A stretch of DNA of 64,000 nt, from assembly GCA_944385935.1 (NCBI GenBank), contig CALWZC010000006.1, positions 62,001 to 126,000 on the forward strand, given 5' to 3'. The notes below the pieces were generated by a model. That model had not been told where the DNA came from, did not search any database, and saw only the letters and a list, made by a program, of their open reading frames with translations. Origin of the DNA: an uncultured Anaerofilum sp. (GTDB lineage: Bacteria; Bacillota; Clostridia; Oscillospirales; Ruminococcaceae). Shown here piece after piece: positions 33,939 through 42,678 of this stretch; position 1 is the first letter of the stretch; each line of letters begins with the position of its first letter. Position numbers and translations under genes: made by a program.

Positions 33939-35369
33939 ATGAAACTGATACAAAAAATAAAAAATAAAGCACCAAACCGCTATTTTCGCAAAGGGGCCGC
34001 TACTATGGTGACAATGGCGGTAGTAGTGGCTGTTGCCATTGGAATCAATGTTGCTGTAGGAGCAGTACCAGAAAGTATTACAAAGATAGATATGACAACA
34101 GGTGGATTGTATACCTTGGGAGATACTACAAAAACAGTGGTGGAATCCTTGCAGAAGCCGGTGCAAATCTATTACTTGGTGCAGGATGGCCAACAAGATG
34201 CGGCAGTGGAAACCCTACTGAACCGCTATGCTCAACAAAGCAAAAACATTTCATGGGAGCTAAAAGACCCAACTGTTTACCCTACCTTTGCCCACAACTA
34301 TGATGATGCCTCAGAGGGTAGCCTCATTGTAACCTGTGGGGAAAAATATCAGGTTCTTGCCAACTACAATTTATATCAATACGACTACGACTATACCACT
34401 GGAAACTATGATTCCTCCTTTGATGGAGAAAATCAAATTACCTCGGCTTTGCGGTATGTTTCCAGTGAAGAAACCCCAATGATTTACCAGCTAAAGGGCC
34501 ACAATGAAAGCCAACTGCCTAGCGATATTTCTGATAGAATGAAGCAACAAAACCTTGCAACAGAACAAATTAACCTGTTGAATTTGGAACAAGTGCCAGA
34601 AGATGCGGCGGCAGTAATGTTGGTATATCCCCAAAAGGATTTGACAGAACATGAAACCCAGCTTTTGCAAAGTTATCTGGACAATGGGGGAAAACTCATG
34701 CTGTTTGGAGGGTTACCCCAAAGCGATATGACCAATTTGTCTGGCATTTTATCTCAGTATGGACTCCATTCCACCAATGGTTTGGTGGTGGAACAAGATT
34801 CTGCCCATATCTATGGAGGATTCCCCAATGTGTTGCTTCCCAATATCGCACAAAACTCTATGACACAGGGAGCAGATACCAATGGTTATGTGTTGATGGA
34901 AAGCTGTGAAGGAATTGTAGTAGATGAAGAATTGCCTGAGAATGTTACCGCCACACGACTGCTGACCACCTCAGAACAAGCAATTTCAAAAGCCAACTGG
35001 ACAGAACTATCCACATGGGAGAAGGAAGAAGGCGACCTGCAAGGGCCTTTCTCTGTGGGTGTATGGGCAGAAAAAACCATAGAAGATACCCAAAGTGCAG
35101 TGGTGTGGTTTGGTTCGGCAGGCTTGCTGGATAGCAATGCAGATGCCTTGGTGAATGGCAACAACTCCGCTTTGGTGCTTTCGGTATTGGCAGGACTTGC
35201 GGGACAGGATGTAGAAACTTTGGGTATTGCTTCCAAAACTCTTGCAGCAGAATACCTAGTAGTGCCAACCGCAGACGCCAGCCGCTGGAACATAATTTGT
35301 ATGTATGTGCTGCCCTTTGCGGCCTTAGTGGTAGGAATTGCTGTTGCTATCCGCCGTCGAATGGCATAA
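33939..35369 (+). CDS. GldG-family protein (ABC-associated, extracytoplasmic)
   Basis: A 476-residue protein with an N-terminal membrane helix (about 25-45), a large extracytoplasmic domain, and a C-terminal helix (about 450-472) ending RRRMA. The domain has YYLVQDGQQDAAVETLLNRYAQQSKNISW in pattern, EGSLIVTCGEKYQVL, and LKGHNESQLPSDISDRM in pattern, which are GldG-like (DUF4350-related). It completes the GldAFG-type unit. The start at 33939 has AGGGGG before it. Its role in the transporter is unknown. No gliding machinery genes are present. Confidence 0.82.
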   Translation: MKLIQKIKNKAPNRYFRKGAATMVTMAVVVAVAIGINVAVGAVPESITKIDMTTGGLYTLGDTTKTVVESLQKPVQIYYLVQDGQQDAAVETLLNRYAQQSKNISWELKDPTVYPTFAHNYDDASEGSLIVTCGEKYQVLANYNLYQYDYDYTTGNYDSSFDGENQITSALRYVSSEETPMIYQLKGHNESQLPSDISDRMKQQNLATEQINLLNLEQVPEDAAAVMLVYPQKDLTEHETQLLQSYLDNGGKLMLFGGLPQSDMTNLSGILSQYGLHSTNGLVVEQDSAHIYGGFPNVLLPNIAQNSMTQGADTNGYVLMESCEGIVVDEELPENVTATRLLTTSEQAISKANWTELSTWEKEEGDLQGPFSVGVWAEKTIEDTQSAVVWFGSAGLLDSNADALVNGNNSALVLSVLAGLAGQDVETLGIASKTLAAEYLVVPTADASRWNIICMYVLPFAALVVGIAVAIRRRMA

Positions 35370-35494
35370 TAAGCAACCAATTTCGACAAAAAGGCTTTTC
35401 TGCTTATGGGAAAAATGCTATACTATAACCACCACACCCAAAAGGGTGGATGGAATTTGTGCAGGAATGTCCTGTTTTGGGAGGATATGAAACG

Positions 35495-35956
35495 ATGAAC
35501 CCCTTTTTGATTTTGGGTATTGTGTGTTTGGCAGCAGCCGCATTTTATGGTTGGACACTGTATTCCATTTCTAAAGTAATTAAAACCCAACGGCGGTTTG
35601 ATGGCCATGACCATGCAAAGGTGCTGAAGGTTTGCCCTCGGCAGCAGTTGCCCTCAGCCGTTGCCAATGGTGCAGGGGTTGGCACACTGCCCGGTATGGC
35701 AAATCCCGGCGATGAATATGCCATTGTAGCCTTTGAGCCTGAACCACGAGTACACATTGAAACCACCACCAGCTTTGGAATGCCAACAGGCTTTTTTAAA
35801 GGGGTAGAAACTGTAGAAATTCAATATGACCTCAATACCCCCACTCGTATTTATTTGTGTGATGAACGCCCCATTTTGGCAAAACATAAGTTTTTTCAGA
35901 TAATGGCTGGAGTATTTTTGGTATTTGGTTTGTTGGGGATTTTATTGGGACTATAA
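35495..35956 (+). CDS. DUF3592-like small membrane protein
   Basis: A 153-residue protein with two membrane helices (about 4-22 and 134-152) flanking a soluble, mostly beta domain of about 105 residues. The pattern (short helix, loop containing VHIETTTSFGMPTG and VEIQYDLNTPTRIYLCDE, then a closing helix) is that of DUF3592 proteins. No function is established. GGGAGG lies about eleven bases before the ATG. A TATACT hexamer stands at 35419-35424. It is monocistronic and ends at a shared terminator. Confidence 0.65.
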   Translation: MNPFLILGIVCLAAAAFYGWTLYSISKVIKTQRRFDGHDHAKVLKVCPRQQLPSAVANGAGVGTLPGMANPGDEYAIVAFEPEPRVHIETTTSFGMPTGFFKGVETVEIQYDLNTPTRIYLCDERPILAKHKFFQIMAGVFLVFGLLGILLGL

Positions 35957-35975
35957 AATTTATGTATGGAAATAC

Positions 35976-36018
35976 AAAAAGGCTGATTGCTCCTTATTGG
36001 GAGGCAACCAGCCTTTTG
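35976..36018. terminator. Bidirectional intrinsic terminator
   Basis: A long stem, AAAAGGCTG to CAGCCTTTT with inner pairs CTCC/GGGAG, between convergent genes. Confidence 0.85.
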
Positions 36019-36022
36019 TGGT

Positions 36023-36409
36023 TTATTCGTCCAGTTGTGCAATGCACTCAATTTCTACCAGTGCATCTTTGGGCAATGCCGCAGCCTGAAAAGCGGCTCT
36101 TGTAGGATAAGGCTCTGTAAAAAATTCACTGTACACAGCATTCATAGCAGCAAAATCCTCAATGTGCTTTAGCAATACTGTGGTTTTTACCACATGGCTC
36201 ATGTCAGCACCGGCAGCCTTGAGGATATTGGAAATATTGGTTAGGCTTTGGCGGGTCTGGGTGGCGATATCCTGCCCTGCAAACTCTCCAGTGGCGGGGT
36301 CAATGGGAATTTGACCAGAAACGTACAAGGTATTGCCTGCCTGTACTGCTTGGGAATAGGGGCCGATGGCAGCAGGTGCATGGGAAGTGTGGATGGCTTG
36401 TTTATCCAT
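36023..36409 (-). other. ridA: RidA part with possible internal translation start
   Basis: Inside the TrmB-RidA frame, an ATG at 36409 begins [12 protein letters not shown], the usual RidA N-terminus, and gives a 128-residue protein of normal RidA size. AAGGAG stands 12 bases before it (36422-36427). The spacing is longer than usual but workable. Whether separate RidA is made cannot be told from sequence. Confidence 0.55.
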
Positions 36410-37114
36410 AATGATGGCACGCTCCTTTTTAACAGTAATAGAATGGGTCAGTTCCCGTTTTACAGCAATCAATGCCTTTGTGGGGATGCCCATTTCGGTG
36501 AACATGTTTTCGTGTTCGGTGCGGATATTCCATTCCGGCTCATTTTTGTGCAAATCAAAGGTTTTCCAGACAATGTCAAAGCCGGCTTCGGGGAAATAGT
36601 GGAGGCTGTCTGCAAAAAGGTCATCATCATCGGTTTTGAAGTAGACCTCTCCACCCTCTGCCAAAAACTGCCGATATAACAAAAGCTGTTTGGTGTGGGT
36701 AAGGCGGTGCTTTTTATGCCCCGATTTTTTATTCCATGGGTTGCAGAAGTTGATGTAAATTCGCTGTACAGTATCCGCTGGGGAAAAGGCGTTGTAAATG
36801 CGCTCAATGTCAAGGCTCATAATCTGCACATTGTCCGGTTGGCGGTTTTCCTGCTGGTATTGGCGGTCAATGTTGCGTTTGGCAAGGATAAGAACCTTGT
36901 CGGTAATATCAATGCCCAGATAGTTGATGTCTGGGTGTGCCACTGCCAACTGGGACAAAAAACCTTCCTTGCCACAGCCCAATTCCAAATGTACCGGCTG
37001 TTGAGGACGGGCAAAGGTTTGGTGCCATTTGCCTTTGTTGTCCAGAGGGTTATCCACCGAAAAAGGGCAGGCGTTTAGCTCTGGGCGGGCATAGGGTTTA
37101 AAACGCATTCTCAT
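36023..37114 (-). CDS. In-frame fusion of TrmB (tRNA m7G methyltransferase) and RidA
   Basis: A 363-residue open frame. Residues 1 to ~222 are Trm[16 protein letters not shown] binds [20 protein letters not shown] and [10 protein letters not shown] are catalytic and tRNA-binding blocks (m7G at position 46 of tRNA). Residues from ~236 on are Rid[33 protein letters not shown], and [21 protein letters not shown] in pattern (Arg for the imine substrate), which hydrolyses reactive enamines. No stop lies between them; a linker of about 14 residues joins them. AGGAGG precedes the ATG, which overlaps the TGA of the AlaX gene. An internal ribosome site could also give RidA alone. Confidence 0.78.
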   Translation of the reverse strand: MRMRFKPYARPELNACPFSVDNPLDNKGKWHQTFARPQQPVHLELGCGKEGFLSQLAVAHPDINYLGIDITDKVLILAKRNIDRQYQQENRQPDNVQIMSLDIERIYNAFSPADTVQRIYINFCNPWNKKSGHKKHRLTHTKQLLLYRQFLAEGGEVYFKTDDDDLFADSLHYFPEAGFDIVWKTFDLHKNEPEWNIRTEHENMFTEMGIPTKALIAVKRELTHSITVKKERAIIMDKQAIHTSHAPAAIGPYSQAVQAGNTLYVSGQIPIDPATGEFAGQDIATQTRQSLTNISNILKAAGADMSHVVKTTVLLKHIEDFAAMNAVYSEFFTEPYPTRAAFQAAALPKDALVEIECIAQLDE

Positions 37115-38280
37115 GGGGTAGTATCCTCCTTGTATGTGTTCCAGAAGTGCTCAATTTCTTGTTGGGTGGCTTGCAGGCTGCCCATGGTCAAAAAGGGCTT
37201 TCCGCCGCCTTTGCCCCCAAAGGTTTGGTTGATAGCTTTGGTAAGGGCTGTAATATTTCCATCTTTTTGACCAATGGCATACCCAAACCCCTGTTCTTTT
37301 GAGGAAAATACACCACAGGGCAAGGGAGTTCGCTCACACAGCCGCAGGCAGAGGCTCCGCAGTCCATCCCCAGAAAGCCCCTCCACAAACATAATAGGGG
37401 ATTGGTCTGGGCAGATTTTTTCTGCCACTGTATCAAACCACACATTTTGCAAGGCTGCAAGCTGGGCTTTGGTCTGTTCTAGTTGTTGTTGCAGTTTTTG
37501 GGCACCTTGGGCGGCTTGGTTGGCAGGTAGGCTGAACATGGCTCCCATCTGTGCCAGTTGCTGCCGTTTGATACGATAATCTGCCAAAGCCCGACCACCA
37601 CAAGCTACAGTAAGCCTTGTGCCGCCTTTGTAGTTTTGCCAATCCAACAATTTAATTTGCCCCACCATGCCAGTATAAGGAAGATGTGTGCCACAACAAG
37701 CACAACAATCCCCTTGGGGAATGGTCACAATACGAACCTGACCTTGGATTTCTTTTTTGCTGCGGTAGTCTAGTTGTTCCAATTCTTGGGCAGAGGGAAA
37801 ACTACACTCCACAGCAATATTTTTCCAAATCAGTTGGTTGGCGGCAGTTTCTGCCTGCAAAAGCTGCTGTTCTGATAGGGGAATATTCATGTCCATGGTC
37901 ACAAATTCCTGTCCAATATGGAAGCCTACATTTTCTGCCCCAAACATATTATGGAGCAAGCCAGACAAGATATGTTCCCCTGTGTGTTGCTGCATCAAAT
38001 CCAGCCGCCGCTGCCAGCAAATTTCTCCCTCTACTGTGGTTCCCACAGAAAGAGGTTGGTTGGTGGTGTGGAAAATAACCCCCTCTTTTTCGTGAACATC
38101 CAACACTTGAGCATTTCCCAATCTGCCATGGTCGGCAGGCTGACCACCGCCTTCGGGGTAGAAAGCTGTTGCAGCCAACACCACCAGCCAATGGTCACCT
38201 TTGGGGGTGCAGTCCAGCACTTCACTGGAAAATTGACACAACATACTGGAATCATAATACAGCTTTTTGGTGGGCTGCAT
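37111..38280 (-). CDS. Alanyl-tRNA editing protein AlaX-L type
   Basis: A 389-residue trans-editing factor that removes mischarged amino acids (typically Ser or Gly) from tRNA-Ala. The zinc-binding editing domain has QQHTGEHIL (HxxxH) and CCACCGTH (CxxxH). A coiled coil of Gln/Leu (about 255-290) is followed by a DHHA1 domain with [10 protein letters not shown]. No aminoacylation domain is present, so it is not AlaRS. The ATG at 38280 follows GAGGAG at eight bases. Stop and trmB start overlap (ATGA). Confidence 0.88.
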   Translation of the reverse strand: MQPTKKLYYDSSMLCQFSSEVLDCTPKGDHWLVVLAATAFYPEGGGQPADHGRLGNAQVLDVHEKEGVIFHTTNQPLSVGTTVEGEICWQRRLDLMQQHTGEHILSGLLHNMFGAENVGFHIGQEFVTMDMNIPLSEQQLLQAETAANQLIWKNIAVECSFPSAQELEQLDYRSKKEIQGQVRIVTIPQGDCCACCGTHLPYTGMVGQIKLLDWQNYKGGTRLTVACGGRALADYRIKRQQLAQMGAMFSLPANQAAQGAQKLQQQLEQTKAQLAALQNVWFDTVAEKICPDQSPIMFVEGLSGDGLRSLCLRLCERTPLPCGVFSSKEQGFGYAIGQKDGNITALTKAINQTFGGKGGGKPFLTMGSLQATQQEIEHFWNTYKEDTTP

Positions 38281-38426
38281 GAACAAAACTCCTCTCAGTA
38301 AAAAATAGTTGCATATTAGAGCCATTATAGCATATTTTTGCAATGAATAAAAGCGGAACCATTGGCCGACACTAGGGGTATGCAATCCCCCACAAGGGAT
38401 AGTTTTTTATATAGGGAGGCGTTTGT

Positions 38427-38855
38427 ATGGATGACGATATTTCTTTGTTGAATGCCATCGTGAAAAATACCGAGATGGGCACTTCGTCCCTTGACCAAAT
38501 TATTGACGCAGCAGAAAATGAGGCGTTTAAATCCTCGCTGCAAATTCAAAAGCAAAAATATTCCCAGCTTGACCAAGAGGCACGGCAAGCCTTGCAAATG
38601 CGGGGAGTAAAGCCAGAAGGACAGGGAATGCTTGCCAAATTGGGTACTACTATGTCTATTGCAAGCAAAACCATTGCGGACAACTCTACCCGCCATTTGG
38701 CAGATATGCTTATCCAAGGCAGCAGCATGGGCACCATTGATTGCGTAAAGGCATTGAGAGACAATCCCCGTGCAAGCACAGAGGTACAACACCTTGCCCA
38801 GCGGCTGCAAGAGTTTGAAGAACGCAATATCCAAGAACTAAAAGGCTTTCTATAA
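38427..38855 (+). CDS. Small all-helical conserved-looking protein, unknown
   Basis: A 142-residue soluble protein, predicted all-helical from its composition: MDDDISLLNAIVKNTEMG, then long amphipathic stretches rich in Gln, Glu, Ala, Leu, and a C-terminal HLAQRLQEFEERNIQEL. The length and pattern of helices recall DUF2383-like or ferritin-like proteins, but I cannot see clear metal ligands. GGGAGG precedes the ATG. It is monocistronic, with divergent alaX upstream and a very strong terminator downstream. Confidence 0.6.
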   Translation: MDDDISLLNAIVKNTEMGTSSLDQIIDAAENEAFKSSLQIQKQKYSQLDQEARQALQMRGVKPEGQGMLAKLGTTMSIASKTIADNSTRHLADMLIQGSSMGTIDCVKALRDNPRASTEVQHLAQRLQEFEERNIQELKGFL

Positions 38856-38863
38856 TGGTAACA

Positions 38864-38902
38864 AACAGGGCGTTGGAATGGCAGTTCCAACGCCCTGTTT
38901 GT
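38864..38902. terminator. Strong intrinsic terminator (15-bp perfect stem)
   Basis: A perfect 15-base-pair stem (AACAGGGCGTTGGAA and complement) with a six-base loop, between a plus-strand gene and the convergent kinase gene. Confidence 0.85.
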
Positions 38903-38957
38903 TGTATATAAAAGTTTTGGTTTCACCTTTTTCAAAAGGTGAAAAAACAAAACCACA

Positions 38958-40655
38958 TTATTGAAATGCCAGCGGAAACTTTACCCAAACCTTGAACAAA
39001 TCTCCTTCGGTTTCTAAGGTGAAAATTCCATGCTGCAATTCGGTGAAACTCTTTACAATGGCAAGACCCAACCCACTGCCTTCGGTAGAACGGGAGGCGT
39101 CTCCTCGTACAAATCGCTCGGTGAGGCGAGAGCTTTCCCCAGAAAGCTCCTGTGCCGAAACATTTTTAAAGCTCACCACTGCCATGTTTTCCTGTATCTC
39201 CAAAGCAATATATGCACGAGACCCTTTCATGGCGTATTTTGTAATATTATTGATAAGGTTTTCAAAAATACGGCAACTTCTCTGACCATCTAGCACCACA
39301 GGAACTTTGTCTATTGGCAAATTCCAGCGGAAATCAACCCCACTGGCAGAAGTGCTGTCCTCGGTTTCGCATTGCACTTGACGAAGAAGAGCAACCAAAT
39401 CCAGCAATTCTGGATTCATGGTTACATTGCCGGTAGCTGCCTTGCTTACCTCAAACAAATCCTCAATAAGCTGTTTCAGTCGTTGGCTTTTTCGGTCTAA
39501 GGTGTTGAGGTAATCTTGTCGGGTTTGCTCGTCTAAATCTGGCTTTTTTAGCAAGTCCACATAGGTGATAATGGAGGTAAGAGGGGTTTTCAGGTCGTGA
39601 GACACATTGGCAATTAGCTCGGTTTTCATGTTGCGGCTGCGTACCTCTTGCTCAACGGCATGGGCAAAACCCTCTTGCACCGAGTTGAGGCTATCCCGTA
39701 AGGGATTAAGCATTCCTAAATCCTGCCCAATGGGGTTGTTGAGGTTGCCTTGTGCCATCTGTTGAGTAGATTCCAATACCACAGAATAGCTTTGCCGAAG
39801 CTGAGAAAGTTTTTTGTATGCCCAGAAAAATACAATGCCGCTGTATATCAATACAAGAAATCCACCAACCAACAACATTGCGGGCCCAAAGACCAAAAAC
39901 AACAACCCATAGCACACACCAAGTACCAACAGCGCATTTAACCCAATAAGCCGAAACAGATTTTTTTCTAAAGGGCTGGAAAGGTCTACACGGGACAGAC
40001 GAACAGCAACTTTTTTTGCCCAACGGTAGCACCATGCACAGCAGATGCCCACAAGGGTGCTTTTGATGAAGTAGCTTTTTAAGCCATCCCGCAGACCAGC
40101 CCCCAAGCTGGCAGCCCCTTGAAATGCCACAAAGAAAGTACACCAATAGGAGATAAATAGCGAAGCATAGGATAAAAATACACCAAGAGAATAGGGGATT
40201 AGAAACATAGAATACAGTTTCTCAGGAAGATTGTCGTACATAATTAAATTACATACACCGGCAAACATTGGAATCATGTTGGTTAAAACAAAAATTCCCA
40301 CAAACAGATACAATTCCAATGGGATGCGCCCCCAGAATCCTCTGCCAATGCCACACCGCCGAATCATAGAAAGCCCAAACCCAAGGGCACAAACAAGCAG
40401 CAGAATGCAAATAATAAAGCCTATATTGAATTGCCTAAAATAATAGCCCTGACCCTGATAATAGTAGTTATCTGTATAATTATAGTAAGTTAACTCATCA
40501 GAGTAGTTTTGTATAAGATAGCTTTGCATGTTGGCATCAGCAATGCTTTTTGCCCAAAACGTTGTTCCCAACAGGGCAAAAACCGAAAGAAGGGTAATAG
40601 TGGCTGCTGTAATTCCAAAACGCAGCCAATTAAATTTTTTCAATTTTGTATCCAA
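38958..40655 (-). CDS. Sensor histidine kinase with multi-pass membrane domain
   Basis: A 565-residue kinase. The N-terminal region has one helix (12-33), a Tyr-rich extracytoplasmic loop (about 50-75, with YYNYTDNYYYQGQGYYF), then about five or six more helices to residue ~280. A short HAMP-like linker (QGNLNNPIGQDLG) leads to the phosphorylated His353 in NVSHDLKTPLTS, an N box FENLINNITKYA and GSGLGLAIVKS. It starts with TTG, with AGGTGG about nine bases upstream, inside the end of the regulator gene (26-base overlap). VanS-like in the catalytic part; signal unknown. Confidence 0.9.
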   Translation of the reverse strand: MDTKLKKFNWLRFGITAATITLLSVFALLGTTFWAKSIADANMQSYLIQNYSDELTYYNYTDNYYYQGQGYYFRQFNIGFIICILLLVCALGFGLSMIRRCGIGRGFWGRIPLELYLFVGIFVLTNMIPMFAGVCNLIMYDNLPEKLYSMFLIPYSLGVFLSYASLFISYWCTFFVAFQGAASLGAGLRDGLKSYFIKSTLVGICCAWCYRWAKKVAVRLSRVDLSSPLEKNLFRLIGLNALLVLGVCYGLLFLVFGPAMLLVGGFLVLIYSGIVFFWAYKKLSQLRQSYSVVLESTQQMAQGNLNNPIGQDLGMLNPLRDSLNSVQEGFAHAVEQEVRSRNMKTELIANVSHDLKTPLTSIITYVDLLKKPDLDEQTRQDYLNTLDRKSQRLKQLIEDLFEVSKAATGNVTMNPELLDLVALLRQVQCETEDSTSASGVDFRWNLPIDKVPVVLDGQRSCRIFENLINNITKYAMKGSRAYIALEIQENMAVVSFKNVSAQELSGESSRLTERFVRGDASRSTEGSGLGLAIVKSFTELQHGIFTLETEGDLFKVWVKFPLAFQ

Positions 40656-41331
40656 TTCCCCACACCACCTTTACATATTTTGGATTTTTTGGGTCAAATT
40701 CAATTTTGCTTCTTAAATTGCGCAGATGAACCATAACAGTGTCTGTATTCACTGCCCGTTCATTCCATACACGCTGATAAATTTCCTCAGCGGGAAATAC
40801 CCTACCGGGATTTTGCATCAGCAAAAGCAATATTTTGTATTCCATAGGGGTTAGTTTTACTACTTCCCCATCTACCGAAACAGTAGCCGTTTCCTCATCC
40901 AGCTCCAATCCCCCTACCACATACAGATTGTGTGAAGGCTGATTTTGGGAAGAAAGCTGTAAAAATTTCTGATACCGGCGCAGATGGGAGTTCACCCGTG
41001 CCAGCAGTTCCAACGGCACAAAGGGCTTGGTAACATAATCGTCTGCACCAATGTTCAGCCCGGTGATTTTGTCCATGTCCTCCGACCGGGCGGAGAGAAA
41101 AATCACCGGAAATTCATAGGTCTGCCGCAGTTGCATAACCATGGAAATGCCATCCATCACAGGCATCATCACATCTACTATGGCAAGGTGTACAGTATTT
41201 TTATCTAATAATTCCAGCCCCTCTTTGCCATTTGCCGCCAAAAGCACCTGATAGCCTTGGTTTTTTAAGTAGATAGCAATGCCTTTGCGAATCTCCTCGT
41301 CATCCTCAACCACTAAAACCGTGTAATCCAT
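40630..41331 (-). CDS. Response regulator, OmpR/PhoB family
   Basis: A 233-residue regulator: receiver domain with acidic pocket EDDE (about 9-12), phosphorylated Asp53 in IVDVMMPVMDG and Lys in VTKPFVP, then a winged helix ending VWGIGYKIEKI. GGGGG precedes the ATG. It lies 30 bases after the ECF sigma factor gene on the same strand and overlaps the kinase gene, so the three are probably one operon. Confidence 0.93.
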   Translation of the reverse strand: MDYTVLVVEDDEEIRKGIAIYLKNQGYQVLLAANGKEGLELLDKNTVHLAIVDVMMPVMDGISMVMQLRQTYEFPVIFLSARSEDMDKITGLNIGADDYVTKPFVPLELLARVNSHLRRYQKFLQLSSQNQPSHNLYVVGGLELDEETATVSVDGEVVKLTPMEYKILLLLMQNPGRVFPAEEIYQRVWNERAVNTDTVMVHLRNLRSKIEFDPKNPKYVKVVWGIGYKIEKI

Positions 41332-41361
41332 CGCAATTCCCCCTTTTATCACTTATGGCTA

Positions 41362-41874
41362 TTATACCACAGCCCTTACGTTGCTCAGTTGTGCTTGAAG
41401 AAGTTTTTTTCCTCGGAAAAGCTGCGTTTGCACCGTTTGCACTGGTCGATTGAGTAAATGGGAAATTTCTTTTGGAGAAAGCCCCTGCAAAAATACCCCA
41501 CGGCAAACAGAACCATAAGGCTCTTTAAGAGATAGAATATTTTTTTCAATGGTTGCATACAATTCTCCACGCTCCGCTTGTTCACTGGGGGAACTGTATG
41601 TGGCAGGCAGTAAGTCCAACGTTTCTTTTTGGCAAACAGTTACCTTACGAACAGCTGCACTTTTTAGGTAGTCTTTTGCTTTGTTGGAAGCAATGCGACA
41701 AAGCCACGCTTTTTCTTTGCCTTCTATGCAACTTTCTCGATGAAGCCAAGCAGAAACAAAAGTTTCTTGTGTTAAATCCTGTGCCTGCTGGCTGTCAGAT
41801 ACCAGATGAAAACAAACAGTATATACCAAATTTTGATATTGGGTAACAAATTGGGTAAATTGCTGCTGTGTCAT
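41362..41874 (-). CDS. ECF-type RNA polymerase sigma factor
   Basis: A 170-residue sigma-70 family factor with region 2 (YQNLVYTVCFHLVSDSQQAQDLTQETFVSAWLH in pattern) and region 4 (LSPKEISHLLNRPVQTVQTQLFRGKKLLQ). The start at 41874 has AGGAGG eight bases upstream. ECF factors usually have a cognate anti-sigma gene next to them; none is seen. Instead a response regulator and kinase follow. This suggests control at the level of transcription, perhaps by the regulator itself. Confidence 0.9.
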   Translation of the reverse strand: MTQQQFTQFVTQYQNLVYTVCFHLVSDSQQAQDLTQETFVSAWLHRESCIEGKEKAWLCRIASNKAKDYLKSAAVRKVTVCQKETLDLLPATYSSPSEQAERGELYATIEKNILSLKEPYGSVCRGVFLQGLSPKEISHLLNRPVQTVQTQLFRGKKLLQAQLSNVRAVV

Positions 41875-41901
41875 GGGGATTCCTCCTTTCCCGATGACAA
41901 G

Positions 41902-41961
41902 AGTATACCAAGGAGTTTGAAAAATCATTGTGGGAAAAACCGAAAGAATTCCGAAAGAATT
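41902..41961 (-). promoter_or_regulatory. Promoter of the sigma factor operon with 11-base tandem direct repeat
   Basis: On the minus strand TATACT (41902-41907) lies 17 bases from a poor -35, CAATGA (41925-41930). About ten bases upstream are two contiguous copies of AATTCTTTCGG (41940-41950 and 41951-41961). OmpR/PhoB-family regulators bind direct repeats with an 11-base period next to weak -35 elements, so this may be the site of the regulator at 40630-41331. Confidence 0.5.
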
Positions 41962-41983
41962 ACCATAAAATTTTCACAAAAAG

Positions 41984-42014
41984 AAAAATCCCATAGGAAC
42001 CCTTTCCTATGGGA
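41984..42014 (-). terminator. Intrinsic terminator after cysE
   Basis: An 11-base-pair stem TCCCATAGGAA/TTCCTATGGGA with a four-base loop, followed by TTTTTC on the minus strand. Confidence 0.9.
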
Positions 42015-42030
42015 AATATTATATAAGCAA

Positions 42031-42678
42031 TTATGGCTTGCTTTGGGGCTGTGCATTTTTTGCACGACATTCCAAAATGCCCATACGACGCTCTAGTTCG
42101 CAAAGCTGACTGTGCACCACATCGGGAATATTTTGCTGGTTCAGGTCGTCACTGGGGCAAATTTTGGCACCATCTCGACGCACTACAATGGCAGGGATTC
42201 CGGCAGCGGTGCAGTTGCAAGGCAAACTTTGTAGTACCACACTGCCTGCTGCAATGCGAGTATTATCACCAATTTCCACTGGGCCCAAAACCTTTGCACC
42301 AGCTCCCACCAAAACATTGCTGCCCAAAGTGGGATGGCGTTTGCCGTGTTCTTTTCCAGTACCACCCAAAGTTACTTGGTGGTAAATGGTGCAGTTGTCA
42401 CCAATTTCGGCTGTTTCGCCGATAACTACTCCCAAACCATGGTCAATAAATAACCCTTTGCCAATGGAAGCACCGGGATGAATTTCAATCCCTGTAAATC
42501 CTCGCCCCCATTGGCTTACCATACGGGCAAGAAAAAAACGCTTGTGCTGATACAACCAATGGCTAGCCCGATAAAAAATAAGGGCGTGAAAACCGGGATA
42601 CAGGAGCAAAACCTCTGTCAAACTGCGGGCAGCAGGGTCTTTGCTACGAATGTTTTTGGCATCTGAAAGAAGGCTCAT
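42031..42678 (-). CDS. cysE: Serine O-acetyltransferase
   Basis: Acetylates serine with acetyl-CoA, the first step of cysteine synthesis. The 215-residue protein has the N-terminal helical part ([27 protein letters not shown] in pattern) and the left-handed beta-helix of hexapeptide repeats: [48 protein letters not shown]. His of IDHG and Asp residues of the active site are kept. The ATG overlaps the stop of cysK (ATGA). Confidence 0.95.
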   Translation of the reverse strand: MSLLSDAKNIRSKDPAARSLTEVLLLYPGFHALIFYRASHWLYQHKRFFLARMVSQWGRGFTGIEIHPGASIGKGLFIDHGLGVVIGETAEIGDNCTIYHQVTLGGTGKEHGKRHPTLGSNVLVGAGAKVLGPVEIGDNTRIAAGSVVLQSLPCNCTAAGIPAIVVRRDGAKICPSDDLNQQNIPDVVHSQLCELERRMGILECRAKNAQPQSKP

